DNA of 64,000 nt from Deinococcus multiflagellatus (GTDB lineage Bacteria; Deinococcota; Deinococci; Deinococcales; Deinococcaceae). Shown piece by piece: positions 40,309 to 52,735 of the stretch. Both the position numbers and the translations under genes were made by a program. The notes under the pieces are model-generated. The model worked only from the letters and a program-made list of their open reading frames with translations. It did not search any database and was not told the origin of the DNA. The DNA is taken from positions 186,001 to 250,000 of the forward strand of contig NZ_JAIQXV010000003.1 of the NCBI RefSeq assembly GCF_020166415.1. Reading direction: 5' to 3'. How positions within the stretch are numbered: position 1 is the stretch's first letter; the number at the start of each line of letters is the position of its first letter.

Positions 40309-41544
40309 ATGGGAGAAGCCAAACGCCGCAAACAACTGGGCCTGATGCCCGCCGTGCATCCCTTTGAAGCGCACATGGACGCCGAGGGCACGCTGACCTT
40401 CACCCGGGCGCCTGAAGACGCGCGGCTGCGCGAGCAGCTGACCGCCGCCCTGAAACTGGCCCACCCGTACGGCGAAGCCTGGAACACCGCGTACCGCACT
40501 CGGCTGGTGCTGCATGGGGGCGTGGACCGCTTTCTGGACACTGCCGAGGACGTCGAGACCATTCCGGTGCCGGCCTACCGCCGCTTTGTGGGCGAACTGG
40601 CCCTGGGCGCTCAGCCCGAGGACCGCGACCTGCGCATCCAGGGCGGCCGGGTGCGCGTGCGCGAGGAGCAGCACTCCTTTGACGGGCAGAAGTGGCAGTC
40701 GTTTCCGGCCAACGCTGACCCGCGCCGGTCCGTGCAGTATCTGATGCAGCACCCGGCGGCCAGTCTGCAGGGTGAGGTGGTGGCCACGGTGCGCGCCGAG
40801 GTGTGGCGCGAGGGCCGCGTGGACCTGGAGCCCGAGCCGCCCACTGACCTGCTGGAGCCCCTGGAGACCCTGGCGCGCGAGTGGTGCGGCGACACCGACA
40901 CCGAATGGCTGGAGCTGCACCGCGACGCGGTGGACGATGACGGCGCCCCGAGCCCCCAGGCCAAGCGCGTGACCTTCGACCTGCGCCGCCCCGCACCGCT
41001 GCATTCCCTCATGAACATGGCGTTTGCCACCCTGGGCAATGTGGAGGTGACCCCGCAGGACGGCGGCGCGGGCTACACGCTGGACGGCGAAACGTGGGTG
41101 TCCTACGAGGACGGCGAGGCGGTAGAAGACGGCCTGCCACCCGAACTGGCGCAGATATTCGACCTGGAGACGGTGGCGGTGACCGTGCACGCCGACGGCC
41201 GCATCGAATGGGATGACGGCGAAGTGCCGGAAGAAGATCACGAGCGTCTGCGCACCGAACTGCGCGAGGCCACGGGCGCGGGCGATCCCGCCGCCTGGGC
41301 GGCCTGGACCACCGAACTCCTCACCTCCACTTTTGCCGAAGAGCTGCGTCTCTCCGAGGGCCAGGCCCTCCCTGTGCCCGTGGCCGTGCGCCTGGACATT
41401 CCCACCGACGCCCTACGCGACCCCGATCCCCTGGCCCAGACCTTCATGGAGTCCGAGGTGAGTTTTGACGGCGCGGCGTGGCGCGACCTGTACGACGAAG
41501 AACTGCCCGAAGAACTACGCGCCTTCGCCCCCGGAGACGCCTGA
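40309..41544 (+). CDS. Conserved hypothetical protein with MGEAKRRK start
   Basis: 411 residues. The first eight residues, MGEAKRRK, are a short basic N-terminal signature seen on assorted bacterial proteins; the rest is acidic, with several GWxxYxxGE-like stretches but no recognised domain. TAAGCT (40296-40301) sits 7 nt before the ATG without Shine-Dalgarno, so this gene may have its own leaderless transcript inside the leu cluster. Function unknown; soluble and cytoplasmic by composition. Confidence 0.7.
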   Translation: MGEAKRRKQLGLMPAVHPFEAHMDAEGTLTFTRAPEDARLREQLTAALKLAHPYGEAWNTAYRTRLVLHGGVDRFLDTAEDVETIPVPAYRRFVGELALGAQPEDRDLRIQGGRVRVREEQHSFDGQKWQSFPANADPRRSVQYLMQHPAASLQGEVVATVRAEVWREGRVDLEPEPPTDLLEPLETLAREWCGDTDTEWLELHRDAVDDDGAPSPQAKRVTFDLRRPAPLHSLMNMAFATLGNVEVTPQDGGAGYTLDGETWVSYEDGEAVEDGLPPELAQIFDLETVAVTVHADGRIEWDDGEVPEEDHERLRTELREATGAGDPAAWAAWTTELLTSTFAEELRLSEGQALPVPVAVRLDIPTDALRDPDPLAQTFMESEVSFDGAAWRDLYDEELPEELRAFAPGDA

Positions 41545-41545
41545 G

Positions 41546-41884
41546 ATGACCCTGGGCGGCCTGTTCACCCTGGGCGCCGCCCTGTGGGCCGCCTGGGTGG
41601 GCTACGGCCTGTGGCGCTGGCGGGCCGCCCGGGATCAGGCCCTGCTGAGCAGCGTGCTGGTGGGCGTTCCGGCCGCCCTGCTGATCCGGCACACCCTGGC
41701 GGAATCGGGCATGTGGTCCCACCTGCCGGTTCCCTACACGCTGCTTCTCTGGCCGCTGCTGTGGCTGCTGTGCCTGATCGCGGCCATGGTGCTGCGCCGC
41801 GAGCGCCCGGCCATGTGGCCGGTGCTGGGCCTGCCCGCCACGGGGCTGCCCACCGCCCTCCTGGCCTCTTTCGCCTCTGTTTAA
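41546..41884 (+). CDS. Small membrane protein in the leu cluster
   Basis: 112 residues from ATG 41546, one base after the upstream TGA. Three or four transmembrane helices ([72 protein letters not shown]). Its stop is 10 bp before leuD. It is not recognised; the pairing with another small membrane gene in the same operon is the only clue. Confidence 0.65.
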   Translation: MTLGGLFTLGAALWAAWVGYGLWRWRAARDQALLSSVLVGVPAALLIRHTLAESGMWSHLPVPYTLLLWPLLWLLCLIAAMVLRRERPAMWPVLGLPATGLPTALLASFASV

Positions 41885-41894
41885 GGAGCCCCCT

Positions 41895-42389
<495 letters not shown>

Positions 42390-42449
42390 GTCTTCATCCC
42401 TTCCCACTTCCCACTCCCTACTCCCCACATCCCCCAAAAGGAGCTTTCC

Positions 42450-43508
42450 ATGCCCAAGATCATCACCCTGCCCGGCGACGGCATTGGCCCCGAAGTGACC
42501 GCAGCGGCCGCCCAGGTGCTGCGCGAAGTGGCGCCCGACGTGACCCTTGAGGAACACGCCATCGGCGGCGGCGCCTTTGAGGCCCACGGCGACCCCTTTC
42601 CCCAGCGCACCCGCGACGCCCTGCAGGACGCCGACGCCGTACTGCTGGGCACCGTGGGCGGCGCGCATGACAGCCCCTGGAACCGCCTGCCCCGGCACCT
42701 GCGCCCGGAATCCGGCCTGCTGGCGCTGCGCAAGGCACTGGGGTGCTACGCCAACCTGCGCCCGGTGCGGGTGCAGCCGGGTCTGGAACACCTCTCGCCC
42801 CTCAAACCCGAACTGGCGCGGGGCGTGGACATCCTGATTGTGCGCGAGCTGCTGGGCGGCATCTACTTTGACGGCGACCGCCGGATCGAGGGGGAGACGG
42901 CCTACAACACCATGCGCTACACCACCCCGGAAGTGGAGCGGGTGGCCAAGGTGGCCTTCTGGGCCGCCGAGCAGCGCAAGGGCCGCGTGACCAGCGTGGA
43001 CAAGGCGAACGTGCTGGAGGTCTCCGAGCTGTGGCGCCGCGACGTGCAGGCCCTGCGGGACCGCGAGCACCGCTCCATTCACCTGAACCACGAATACGTG
43101 GATTCGGTGGCCATGCTGATCGTGGCCAACCCCAGCCGGTATGACGTGATCGTCACGGAGAACCTGTTCGGAGACATTCTCTCGGACCTGGCCGCCGTGA
43201 TTCCCGGCAGCCTGGGCCTGATGCCCAGTGCCTCGCTGGGCGACGGCGCCGGGCTGTTTGAGCCCATCCACGGCAGCGCGCCGGATATTGCGGGTCGGGG
43301 CGTCGCCAACCCAGCCGCCGCCATTCAGAGCGCCGCCATGCTGCTGCGCCACAGCCTCAAACGCCCAGACGCCGCCAATCAGGTGGACCGCGCCGTGGCC
43401 CTGGCCCTGCGCCAGCACCCCACCCGCGACCTGGGCGGGCAGGCCGACACGCAGACGTTCACCCGCGCGGTCCTGCGCGCGCTGGAGACCTCGCCAGCGG
43501 TGGGGTGA
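42450..43508 (+). CDS. leuB: 3-isopropylmalate dehydrogenase
   Basis: 352 residues. Oxidatively decarboxylates 3-isopropylmalate with NAD+. Visible: [14 protein letters not shown] at the N-terminus, the substrate loop [24 protein letters not shown] (leucine-type), the catalytic Lys and Tyr regions [17 protein letters not shown] and [10 protein letters not shown], and [19 protein letters not shown] binding NAD. ATG with AAAAGGAG at 5-7 nt. Pyrimidine-rich low-complexity sequence (42400-42440) precedes it and a purine-rich one follows it. Confidence 0.96.
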   Translation: MPKIITLPGDGIGPEVTAAAAQVLREVAPDVTLEEHAIGGGAFEAHGDPFPQRTRDALQDADAVLLGTVGGAHDSPWNRLPRHLRPESGLLALRKALGCYANLRPVRVQPGLEHLSPLKPELARGVDILIVRELLGGIYFDGDRRIEGETAYNTMRYTTPEVERVAKVAFWAAEQRKGRVTSVDKANVLEVSELWRRDVQALRDREHRSIHLNHEYVDSVAMLIVANPSRYDVIVTENLFGDILSDLAAVIPGSLGLMPSASLGDGAGLFEPIHGSAPDIAGRGVANPAAAIQSAAMLLRHSLKRPDAANQVDRAVALALRQHPTRDLGGQADTQTFTRAVLRALETSPAVG

Positions 43509-44030
43509 GGGAGGCGGGAAGCGGTGCGCGGGGGAGGGGAGTGGTGAGTGGAAAGTAAGAAGTGGGAACAGCGCAGGAGAAGACGGCGCGCGTTGTGGTG
43601 CTTTTGAAAGTAGAACTTTCTGGGCCGCACCAAGTCTTCTTGCCCCATTCCCGCCCAGGTCCAGACGAGGCCGTCGAATGTGGCCCCACCCGCTCGGGGG
43701 CGGCCCCTCGCTCATCTTGATTCGGTGACGTAGGCTCACTCGCTCTTGGGCGCGCAGCGCGCGGGCCATTGCGCGTCATCAGCGGATGGCGTCGAGGCCA
43801 GACACGTCACCGAATGGAGCAAGACTGCCAACAGCAGTAGAAACTCTTGCCCAGCGCAGCGTCGCTCCCCCTGCCCCTCTGGGGTAGGGGGCTGGGGGGT
43901 GGGGCAACGTCCGCAGCTTTACCAAACCCCCCCCACCACCGGACCACGTCGCCCAGCCCGGCCCCTTTTCCTGCGTCCCACGTAACGCCCCTCCTGTTCC
44001 CCAACCCACCCACTCCCCCATCCTGAGCCC
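43509..44030. other. Gene-free region with inverted repeats after leuB
   Basis: No gene is seen. It contains a purine-rich stretch (43509-43570), a nested hairpin 43578-43640 (AGAAGAC/GTCTTCT, TGGTGC/GCACCA, GAAAGT/ACTTTC from outside in), and a 96-bp segment bounded by a perfect 12-bp inverted repeat (ATTCGGTGACGT 43720-43731, ACGTCACCGAAT 43804-43815). Such elements are MITE-like or structured RNA; no transposase is nearby. Confidence 0.6.
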
Positions 44031-44342
44031 ATGACTGGCCCTGTCACCTTCCCCGCCCCCGGCCGCATTCCCTACCCCGGTGGCTGCGTGCTGGAACCGG
44101 CCCCCTACGCACTGGACTGGCTGCTGCGCTGGTCAGCCGACGTGACGGTGGGGGACCGCGTCTACCCCCAGACCCCCGTGGCCCCACTGCTGCAGGCCCT
44201 CCTGCGGGACCCGGCGGCCCACGGCATCACCCGGGCCGACGCCGAGGCCGCGCGGGACCGCTTTCTGGCGCTGGCCGGGCCCGCCCTGGAAGCCGAAGGT
44301 GGCCGCACCGAGTGGCTGGCGCGCGAATTGCGAGGCGCTTGA
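44031..44342 (+). CDS. Small hypothetical protein
   Basis: 103 residues, soluble, with a helix-rich pattern ([52 protein letters not shown]). Upstream Shine-Dalgarno is poor and the -10 region lacks the TANNNT of other leaderless genes here, so the start is uncertain. The high-GC codon usage fits a real gene. No function is apparent. Confidence 0.45.
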   Translation: MTGPVTFPAPGRIPYPGGCVLEPAPYALDWLLRWSADVTVGDRVYPQTPVAPLLQALLRDPAAHGITRADAEAARDRFLALAGPALEAEGGRTEWLARELRGA

Positions 44343-44401
44343 ATTGGACGGCACCCCCTGGAACGAACGGGCATGGCGATGCCCACTGGCCTTGCTCCCT
44401 C

Positions 44402-44526
44402 TCGAGCAGTTGACCAAAGAACCCCCTCGCCCCTCGCTGCGCGAGGCCCTTTCTGCGGCGCAGCTCTTCGAGTCCCACGAGGGGAAAGGGTCGAGACCCC
44501 ACATCCTCTTGATGTCAACTGCTCGA
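44402..44526. repeat. 125-bp element with 13-bp inverted ends
   Basis: TCGAGCAGTTGAC (44402-44414) and its inverse GTCAACTGCTCGA (44514-44526) enclose GC-rich non-coding sequence with a further small hairpin. It lies just before the MocR gene. No second copy was noticed in the window. Confidence 0.5.
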
Positions 44527-44545
44527 AGCGCTCCCCGGGGCCAGC

Positions 44546-45978
<1,433 letters not shown>

Positions 45979-45979
<1 letters not shown>

Positions 45980-46054
45980 GGACCTCGCCCCTCCCATTCC
46001 AACGTTTCAGAAGAGCGCCGAAACGTTTCCATTCTCGGTGCGAGGTCCTTTTTT
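45979..46054 (+). terminator. Terminator of the mocR gene, with nested stem
   Basis: AGGACCTCGC (45979-45988) pairs with GCGAGGTCCT (46040-46049) and is followed by a run of T. A second stem AACGTTTC/GAAACGTT (46001-46008, 46020-46027) nests inside. A separate perfect hairpin GTTGATCT-AA-AGATCAAC follows at 46073-46090. Confidence 0.8.
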
Positions 46055-46157
46055 CGCCTCTCGCTCCGCTCGGTTGATCTAAAGATCAACAGCGATCTAC
46101 TTAGCCTGTTGGGGGGAGCATCTTCACGCGGCCTTCAGACGGGGTACACTCAGGGGA

Positions 46158-46523
46158 ATGCGGTTGCTGATTGCTGCTCTGGCCCTGGTCCTGACGCTGA
46201 TGTACTTCACGTTCGGCCTGCGCTTTGGCTACGTGACGCTGACGCCCACCTACATGCTGAACGCCACGGGCGAAAGCCGCTACGGCTTTAACGCCTTCGA
46301 TGAAAAGCAGACCCTGGGCGTGCGCGGCGCGTGCCATGTGGACCGGGGCACCGTGACGCTGCGCCTGCTGGACCCCCGGGGCGTGCAGGTGGCCGGACAG
46401 CTGTGTCCCAAGGGCGACTGGGGCCTGAATGTGCTCGCCAACGGCGCGCAGGGCAAGTACGAACTGGTCGTGGAATACAGCAAATTCAGCGGCAAGCTGG
46501 ACATCAAAGAGGCCCGGCAGTAA
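46158..46523 (+). CDS. Small exported protein
   Basis: 121 residues. N-terminal hydrophobic helix (LLIAALALVLTLMYFTFGL) that is either a signal anchor or cleaved. The mature domain looks beta-sandwich-like: GACHVDRGTVTLRLLDPRGVQ, then QLCPKGDW; the two cysteines likely bridge. TACACT (46145-46150) is 7 nt before the ATG with no ribosome site, fitting a leaderless message. Confidence 0.7.
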   Translation: MRLLIAALALVLTLMYFTFGLRFGYVTLTPTYMLNATGESRYGFNAFDEKQTLGVRGACHVDRGTVTLRLLDPRGVQVAGQLCPKGDWGLNVLANGAQGKYELVVEYSKFSGKLDIKEARQ

Positions 46524-46800
46524 AAGGCGGGCTTGATGCGGCGGGGCTGAAGAAGAGTTCAGCCGAAGTTGGTCGGGCGGGGGAGAGGGGCGGCGGCTGC
46601 ATAGGACCAGAATGACGCTGCGCTGAACGTGTCCCTTTGAATCAAAACAGGGTCTCGTCACCGGGTCTTGTGGCAGAGAACTGGGCAGAACGCCCTGGAC
46701 TCCTGCCTTCCTGCCAACCCCCTGCCGCAGCCCTCATCGCTGGACAGGCGCGGGGTCCCTCCGTCCTCCCGTACCCCCCGAATGCACTACCGTACCGGGC

Positions 46801-48141
46801 GTGTCTGTGCCTGCCCCGTCTGCTCTTCCTACTGCGCCCCAGGGCAGCACTCGCGAATTGCTGCGCCTGGCGGGGCCGCTGATGCTTTCGAACCTCGCCT
46901 ACACGGCCGTGGGCTTTACCGACACGCTGCTGATGGGCCGCCTGGGCGTGGTCGAGGTGGGCGCCGTGGGGTTTGCCAGCCTGTGCCTGCTGACGCTGGT
47001 GCTGCTGCTGCGCGGCAGCCTGAACACCGCCGCCACCTTTGTGGCGCGGGCGCTGGGCGCGGGCGACCCGGCCGGGGTGCGCCGCTGGGCCAGCGTGTTT
47101 CTGTCGTGTGGCCTGCTGGGGGTGCCGCTGGCGCTGCTGGCGCCGTGGCTGCTGGACACCCTGTTCGCCCTGCTGCGCCCAGATGCGGAAATCGCCGCTG
47201 TGGCGCGCACCTACGCTCACATCCGCGCCTGGGAGATTCCGCTGGTGATGCTGGGCAGCGCCGCCCTGTCGGTGATGGTGGGGCTGGGCAACACCCGCAC
47301 GCCCATGCTGCTGGCGTGGCTGGTGGTGGCCGTGAACGCCGCGCTGGCGGTGCTGTTTGTCTTTGGCTTTGGCTGGGGGGTGGCGGGGGCGGCCTGGGCC
47401 GCCGTGCTGGCGGTGGGCCTGCAAAACGCGCTGGCACTGGTGCTGCTGCGCCGCCTGCATGGCCCGGCCTACGGCCCCTTCCGGCTGGTGCGCCCCACGC
47501 GGGACGAGTGGCGCCGCCTGGGCCGGGTCAGCCTGCCAGCCGGGCTGACCGAACTGGCCGAGGTCAGCGCCTTTACGGTCTTTCAGGGCGTGATCTCGCG
47601 GCTGGGGCCCACCGAACTGGCGGCCTCGCAGATTGCCAACCAACTGGCCAGCCTGGGCTTTTTGCCCGCGTTCGCGCTGGCCTCGGCCACGGGGAGCTTG
47701 CTGTCGCGGGCGATGGGGGCGGGCCGCCCGGACATTGCCACCCGCATCGGCTGGCGCGGGGCCGGGGTGGCAGCCGCCCTGATGGGCGTGCTGGGCGCCC
47801 TGTTCCTGCTGATTCCCGGGCCCCTGATCGGCCTGTTTAACCGCAGCCCCGAGGTGCTGGCCCTGGGGACCACCGTGCTGGCGATCATGGCGGCCTATCA
47901 GGTGCTGGACGGCGTGGCGATTGTGCTGGGCGGGGCGCTGGGCGGCGCGGGCGACACCCGATTTCGCCTGCTGGTGACCCTGGCGGGCGCGTGGCTGGTG
48001 ATGGTGCTGGGCGCGTGGTGGCTGGCCCCACGCTACGGCGTGGCGGGCGCGTGGGGCTCGGCACTGCTGTTTCTGGTCTTTGCCGCCGGGGCGTATGGCT
48101 GGCGCTTCGCCTCGGGCCGCTGGCGCCGGGTCACGCTCTGA
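46801..48141 (+). CDS. MATE family efflux transporter
   Basis: 446 residues, about twelve helices in two related halves, family motifs in the first half: PLMLSNLAYTAVGFTDTLLMGRLG and later the second-half repeat FTVFQGVISRLGPTELAASQIANQLASLG. MATE proteins export cationic drugs or metabolites by exchange with Na+ or H+; the substrate here is unknown. GTG 46801 is chosen because TACCGT (46788-46793) lies exactly 7 nt upstream, consistent with a leaderless start. Confidence 0.9.
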   Translation: MSVPAPSALPTAPQGSTRELLRLAGPLMLSNLAYTAVGFTDTLLMGRLGVVEVGAVGFASLCLLTLVLLLRGSLNTAATFVARALGAGDPAGVRRWASVFLSCGLLGVPLALLAPWLLDTLFALLRPDAEIAAVARTYAHIRAWEIPLVMLGSAALSVMVGLGNTRTPMLLAWLVVAVNAALAVLFVFGFGWGVAGAAWAAVLAVGLQNALALVLLRRLHGPAYGPFRLVRPTRDEWRRLGRVSLPAGLTELAEVSAFTVFQGVISRLGPTELAASQIANQLASLGFLPAFALASATGSLLSRAMGAGRPDIATRIGWRGAGVAAALMGVLGALFLLIPGPLIGLFNRSPEVLALGTTVLAIMAAYQVLDGVAIVLGGALGGAGDTRFRLLVTLAGAWLVMVLGAWWLAPRYGVAGAWGSALLFLVFAAGAYGWRFASGRWRRVTL

Positions 48142-48240
48142 CCGGAAGACGCCGAGCGCGTCGAGACAGTTTGGCGTTCGGGGTCACCAGCAGGCCCCTA
48201 CCGTGTCAAGGGGAACTCCACGTCGCCGTGTTCCTGCTGA

Positions 48241-48346
48241 CAGCGGCGGCCAGTCTCTGAAGCTCACGGGGGACCTCTCCACGGCCCCCAAGTCGCTGAC
48301 ACTCCCGGCGCTCGCCCCAGAGCCATGAGGGGAATCCCCGGGGTGA
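48241..48346 (+). repeat. Repeat-like segment related to 13078-13196
   Basis: Starts with CAGCGGCGGCCAGTCTCTGA and ends in GCCCCAGAGCCATGAGGGGA. The matching end blocks at 13078 are 76 bp apart, here 73. The rest of 48142-48494 shows no gene. Confidence 0.35.
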
Positions 48347-48494
48347 GAAGGCCCGCTGTTTTCAGGGCTGAGGGCCGCAAACCTCATTCCCACCCGGGAA
48401 GGCAAGCCCGGGGTGGCGTCCGACCGGCAGAGGCGGCAGGGGCACTTCATCTGCGCCTGAAGTGGCTGTGGTCCAGTTCCAGAAAGGGAATGTG

Positions 48495-48896
48495 ATGACG
48501 GCCACCTCTGACCTTTTGCCAGAACACATCCGGGCCAAGTCGCCGCTGGGGCCGGGCGTGATGACGGGCGCCCGCGACGATGGCCTGATCCGGCTTCCGA
48601 AAAAGCCCGTGACGTGTTACGGAGTTTTTTCGACCCGAGGCGAAGGTAAGAGAGACGGCTTTCCAGCAACAGACAGAATCCGGATGCGGGGCGTTGCCAC
48701 GTCCTCGCCTGGGGGTGCCCAGGTTGGCGGCGGTCAGGCCATGCCCGCGCAACTGCGGCTCATGGGCAGGTCCTCCGCCCTGTTCGCGGTGGACGTGAAG
48801 GGCACGGGGTGGCTGGCCCTGGTGGGTTCGGCGGGGCGAGGCTTTGCACGGGGGCGCGGGCCTGGACTGCTGGCCCTGCCGGGCGAGGGGCTTTGA
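48495..48896 (+). CDS. Uncertain small ORF, possibly decaying gene
   Basis: 133 codons from ATG 48495 with AAAGGGA upstream. The first 40 residues (MTATSDLLPEHIRAKSPLGP ...) have good codon use and soluble-protein character; the middle shows rare codons AGA, ACA and AGG and no structural pattern, while the end is Gly/Arg/Leu-rich. This looks like a gene interrupted by a frameshift or a chimera of remnants. No homologous frame continues nearby. Confidence 0.3.
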   Translation: MTATSDLLPEHIRAKSPLGPGVMTGARDDGLIRLPKKPVTCYGVFSTRGEGKRDGFPATDRIRMRGVATSSPGGAQVGGGQAMPAQLRLMGRSSALFAVDVKGTGWLALVGSAGRGFARGRGPGLLALPGEGL

Positions 48897-49025
48897 CCCG
48901 ATGACTGCGGCGTCCACCCTCCTGAACCTGGCGCTGCGCCACAGGAATCGGGCGGGTCAGCGCGGCCCACCTGATTGTGTTGATGCCGGGCTCACGCCAC
49001 ACACCCACAGCGCAGGAAGTGAAAC

Positions 49026-49718
49026 ATGATGACAAGAATTCCCCGGTTTGTGGTCAGGTGCTACGCGTTTTTTGGTCGGGTGGACCACGGTCCAGAGCAG
49101 CGCTGGCCCCCGGTGCTGGCCGTGCTGGGCATTCTGGCGCTGCAACTGACGCTGGCCGAGCGCTTCACCGTGGGCCCCAACGGGTTGGTGCCGGCCCTGG
49201 AACTGCTGCTGCTGGTGCCGTTCACCGTGGCCGCATTTACCCGGCACGACCAGGAAACGCTGCCGGTGCGCACCTTCAACATTCTGCTGATCGCCACCGT
49301 GAACTTCTTTAACCTGCTCTCGTTGCTGCTGCTGATCAGCGCGCTGCTTCATGGCAAGGCCGCCGACGGCATTGTGCTGCTGGAGAACGCGCTGAAGCTG
49401 TGGATCACCAACGTGATCGGGTTTGGCATGTGGTACTGGGAAATGGACCGGGGGGGGCCGGCCAAGCGGCGCCTGAACCTCCGCCGCCACGGGGATTTTC
49501 TCTTTCCGCAGCTGTCAAACCCCGAGTTCGCGCAGAAGAACTGGACGCCTGACTTCTGGGACTACCTGTATCTGTCGTTCACGAACGCCACGGCCTTCAG
49601 CCCCACCGATACCCTGCCCCTGACCGGCCGCGCCAAGCTGCTGATGCTGCTTCAGTCCTTTATCGCCCTGCTGACCATCACGCTGGTCGCGGCGCGCGCC
49701 GTGAACATCCTGAAGTAG
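49026..49718 (+). CDS. DUF1345-like membrane protein (ion-channel-like)
   Basis: 230 residues from ATG 49026 with AGGAAG upstream. Four or five transmembrane helices, including residues about 20-45 and 85-110. Near the C-terminus LYLSFTNATAFSPTDTLPLT followed by AKLLMLLQSFIALLTITLVA matches the end of the DUF1345 family, which has pore-like features resembling two-TM potassium channels. No function is assigned. Confidence 0.65.
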   Translation: MMTRIPRFVVRCYAFFGRVDHGPEQRWPPVLAVLGILALQLTLAERFTVGPNGLVPALELLLLVPFTVAAFTRHDQETLPVRTFNILLIATVNFFNLLSLLLLISALLHGKAADGIVLLENALKLWITNVIGFGMWYWEMDRGGPAKRRLNLRRHGDFLFPQLSNPEFAQKNWTPDFWDYLYLSFTNATAFSPTDTLPLTGRAKLLMLLQSFIALLTITLVAARAVNILK

Positions 49719-49739
49719 GTGGGCCCGGCGGCGCCTGTC

Positions 49740-50521
49740 TTAACCCGGGCTGCGGAAGGTTGCCACCACCGGCGCGTGGTCAGAGGGGCGCTCGTGGTGG
49801 CGGGGGGCCGTGTCCACCACGCAGCGCTGGCACTCGGCGGCCAGGGCGGCCGACACCAGAATGTGGTCAATGCGCAGGCCCCAGTTGCGCGCCAGGGCCA
49901 GGCGGCCGTAGTTCCACCAGCTGAACACCCGCCCCGGCTGGTCGTGCAGCCGGAAGGCGTCGTGCAGGCCCACCGCCAGCAGGGCGCGGAAGGCCGCCCG
50001 TTCGGGCTCGCTCACCAGCACCTGTCCGGCCCAGCGCGCCGGGCTGTGCACGTCGCGGTCTTCGGGGGCCACGTTGAAATCGCCCATCACGGCCACGCGG
50101 TCATGCTTCGCCACCTCGGCCGCCAGCCAGTCGCGCACGGCGGCCAGCCAGTCCAGCTTGTAGGTGTATTTGGGCGAATCCAGGGCCTGCCCGTTGGGCA
50201 CGTACAGGCACACCACCCGCACCCCGCCCGTGGTGGCGGCCAGCACCCGCCGCTGGTCGTCCGCTAGGCCCGGCACGTCCACCTGCACATCTTCCAGCGG
50301 CTGCCGCGAGAGCAGCGCCACGCCGTTGTAGGTTTTCTGGCCGGAAAAGGCGGCGTGGTAGCCCAGTGCCTCCAGCTCAGCCAGCGGAAAAAGTGGGTCT
50401 TCCAGCTTCGTTTCCTGCAGCGCCAGCACGTCGGGCGCCTGCGCCTCCAGCCACGCCAGCACCTGCGGCAAGCGGACCCGCAGCGAGTTGACATTCCAGG
50501 TGGCCAGCTTCAGGTGGCCGC

Positions 50522-50525
<4 letters not shown>
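49740..50525 (-). CDS. xth: Exodeoxyribonuclease III (AP endonuclease)
   Basis: 261 residues of the ExoIII/APE1 endonuclease-phosphatase family, a base-excision repair enzyme cutting at abasic sites and removing 3' blocks. Catalytic residues visible in order: [11 protein letters not shown] (Asn), [10 protein letters not shown] (Glu), YVPNG (Tyr-Val-Pro-Asn), [14 protein letters not shown] (Asp, Asn), [11 protein letters not shown] (Asp) and SDHAPVVA (Asp-His). It overlaps the upstream coiled-coil membrane gene by 4 bp (ATGA), making it the last gene of an envelope operon, an unusual place for a repair gene. Confidence 0.94.
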
Positions 50526-52026
<1,501 letters not shown>

Positions 52027-52030
<4 letters not shown>

Positions 52031-52713
52031 CGCCGGGCCCCCTTCACCACGTTGGCAAAGGTGGGGTACACGTTCGAGAGGTCGTAGGCGCCCGCCAGCA
52101 GCAGCCGCTTGTCCCGCGCCGCATTCCCCAGCGCCTTCACGAACGCGTCGCGGATAGAAGCCCCGCCCGCGCCCGGCTCGGGGCTGAGGCCCGCCACAAA
52201 CAGGGCGCGGGTTTCGGTCCGCTTCAGCAGTCCGCTGACCGTGCTGCCCAAGGCGGCGCGCTTCGGATCGTCCAGCAGGGCGCCGTCGGTGAACAGCACC
52301 ACCACGTCGCCCACCCCGGCCGTTTGGCTCCCGCGCTTGGCAGCCTGGGCCAGCCCGGCGGTGATGGCGCTGCCCTTGCCGGTGCAGGGCTTGGTGAGCG
52401 CCCCCGTGTACCGCAGGATGTCCGCGCGGGCCATGCGGGCACCGTTTCTAGAATTGAACTGGAAATCGGCCACCGTCTGCACCCCGTCGCAGATGCGCAG
52501 CAGGGTCAGGGTATCGCCCGAGCGCAGCTGGTTGAGCAGCACGCTCTGCGAGAGCAGCCGCGCCTGATCGGCGTACTTGTAGGCGGGGTTCTTGGAACTG
52601 CCCGTCATGTCCACCGCCACGGTCAGGTGCAGCGGCGGCGTGGAGAGGCCCAGCAGATTAGAAGCACTGGCGGGCGCGGGCAGAAGCAGGGGGAGCAGGG
52701 CAAGTGGCAACAT
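52027..52713 (-). CDS. Secreted von Willebrand factor A domain protein
   Basis: 228 residues from ATG 52711-52713. Signal peptide MLPLALLPLLLPAPASA. The vWA MIDAS motif reads DMTGSSKNP (D-x-T-x-S with Thr as second ligand; DxSxS is standard), and VVVLFTDGALLDD provides the later Asp. Metal-dependent binding to another protein is typical. It is cotranscribed with a penicillin-binding protein 22 bp upstream and a coiled-coil membrane protein; it may tether a partner in the envelope, which is inference. Confidence 0.8.
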
Positions 52714-52735
52714 GGTCAACCTCGAAAAAGGGCGC

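Noticed and set aside
43509..44030. A tRNA or other structural RNA gene in the region after leuB
   Set aside because: No cloverleaf, CCA or anticodon-arm pattern could be drawn; the nested hairpin is a simple inverted repeat.
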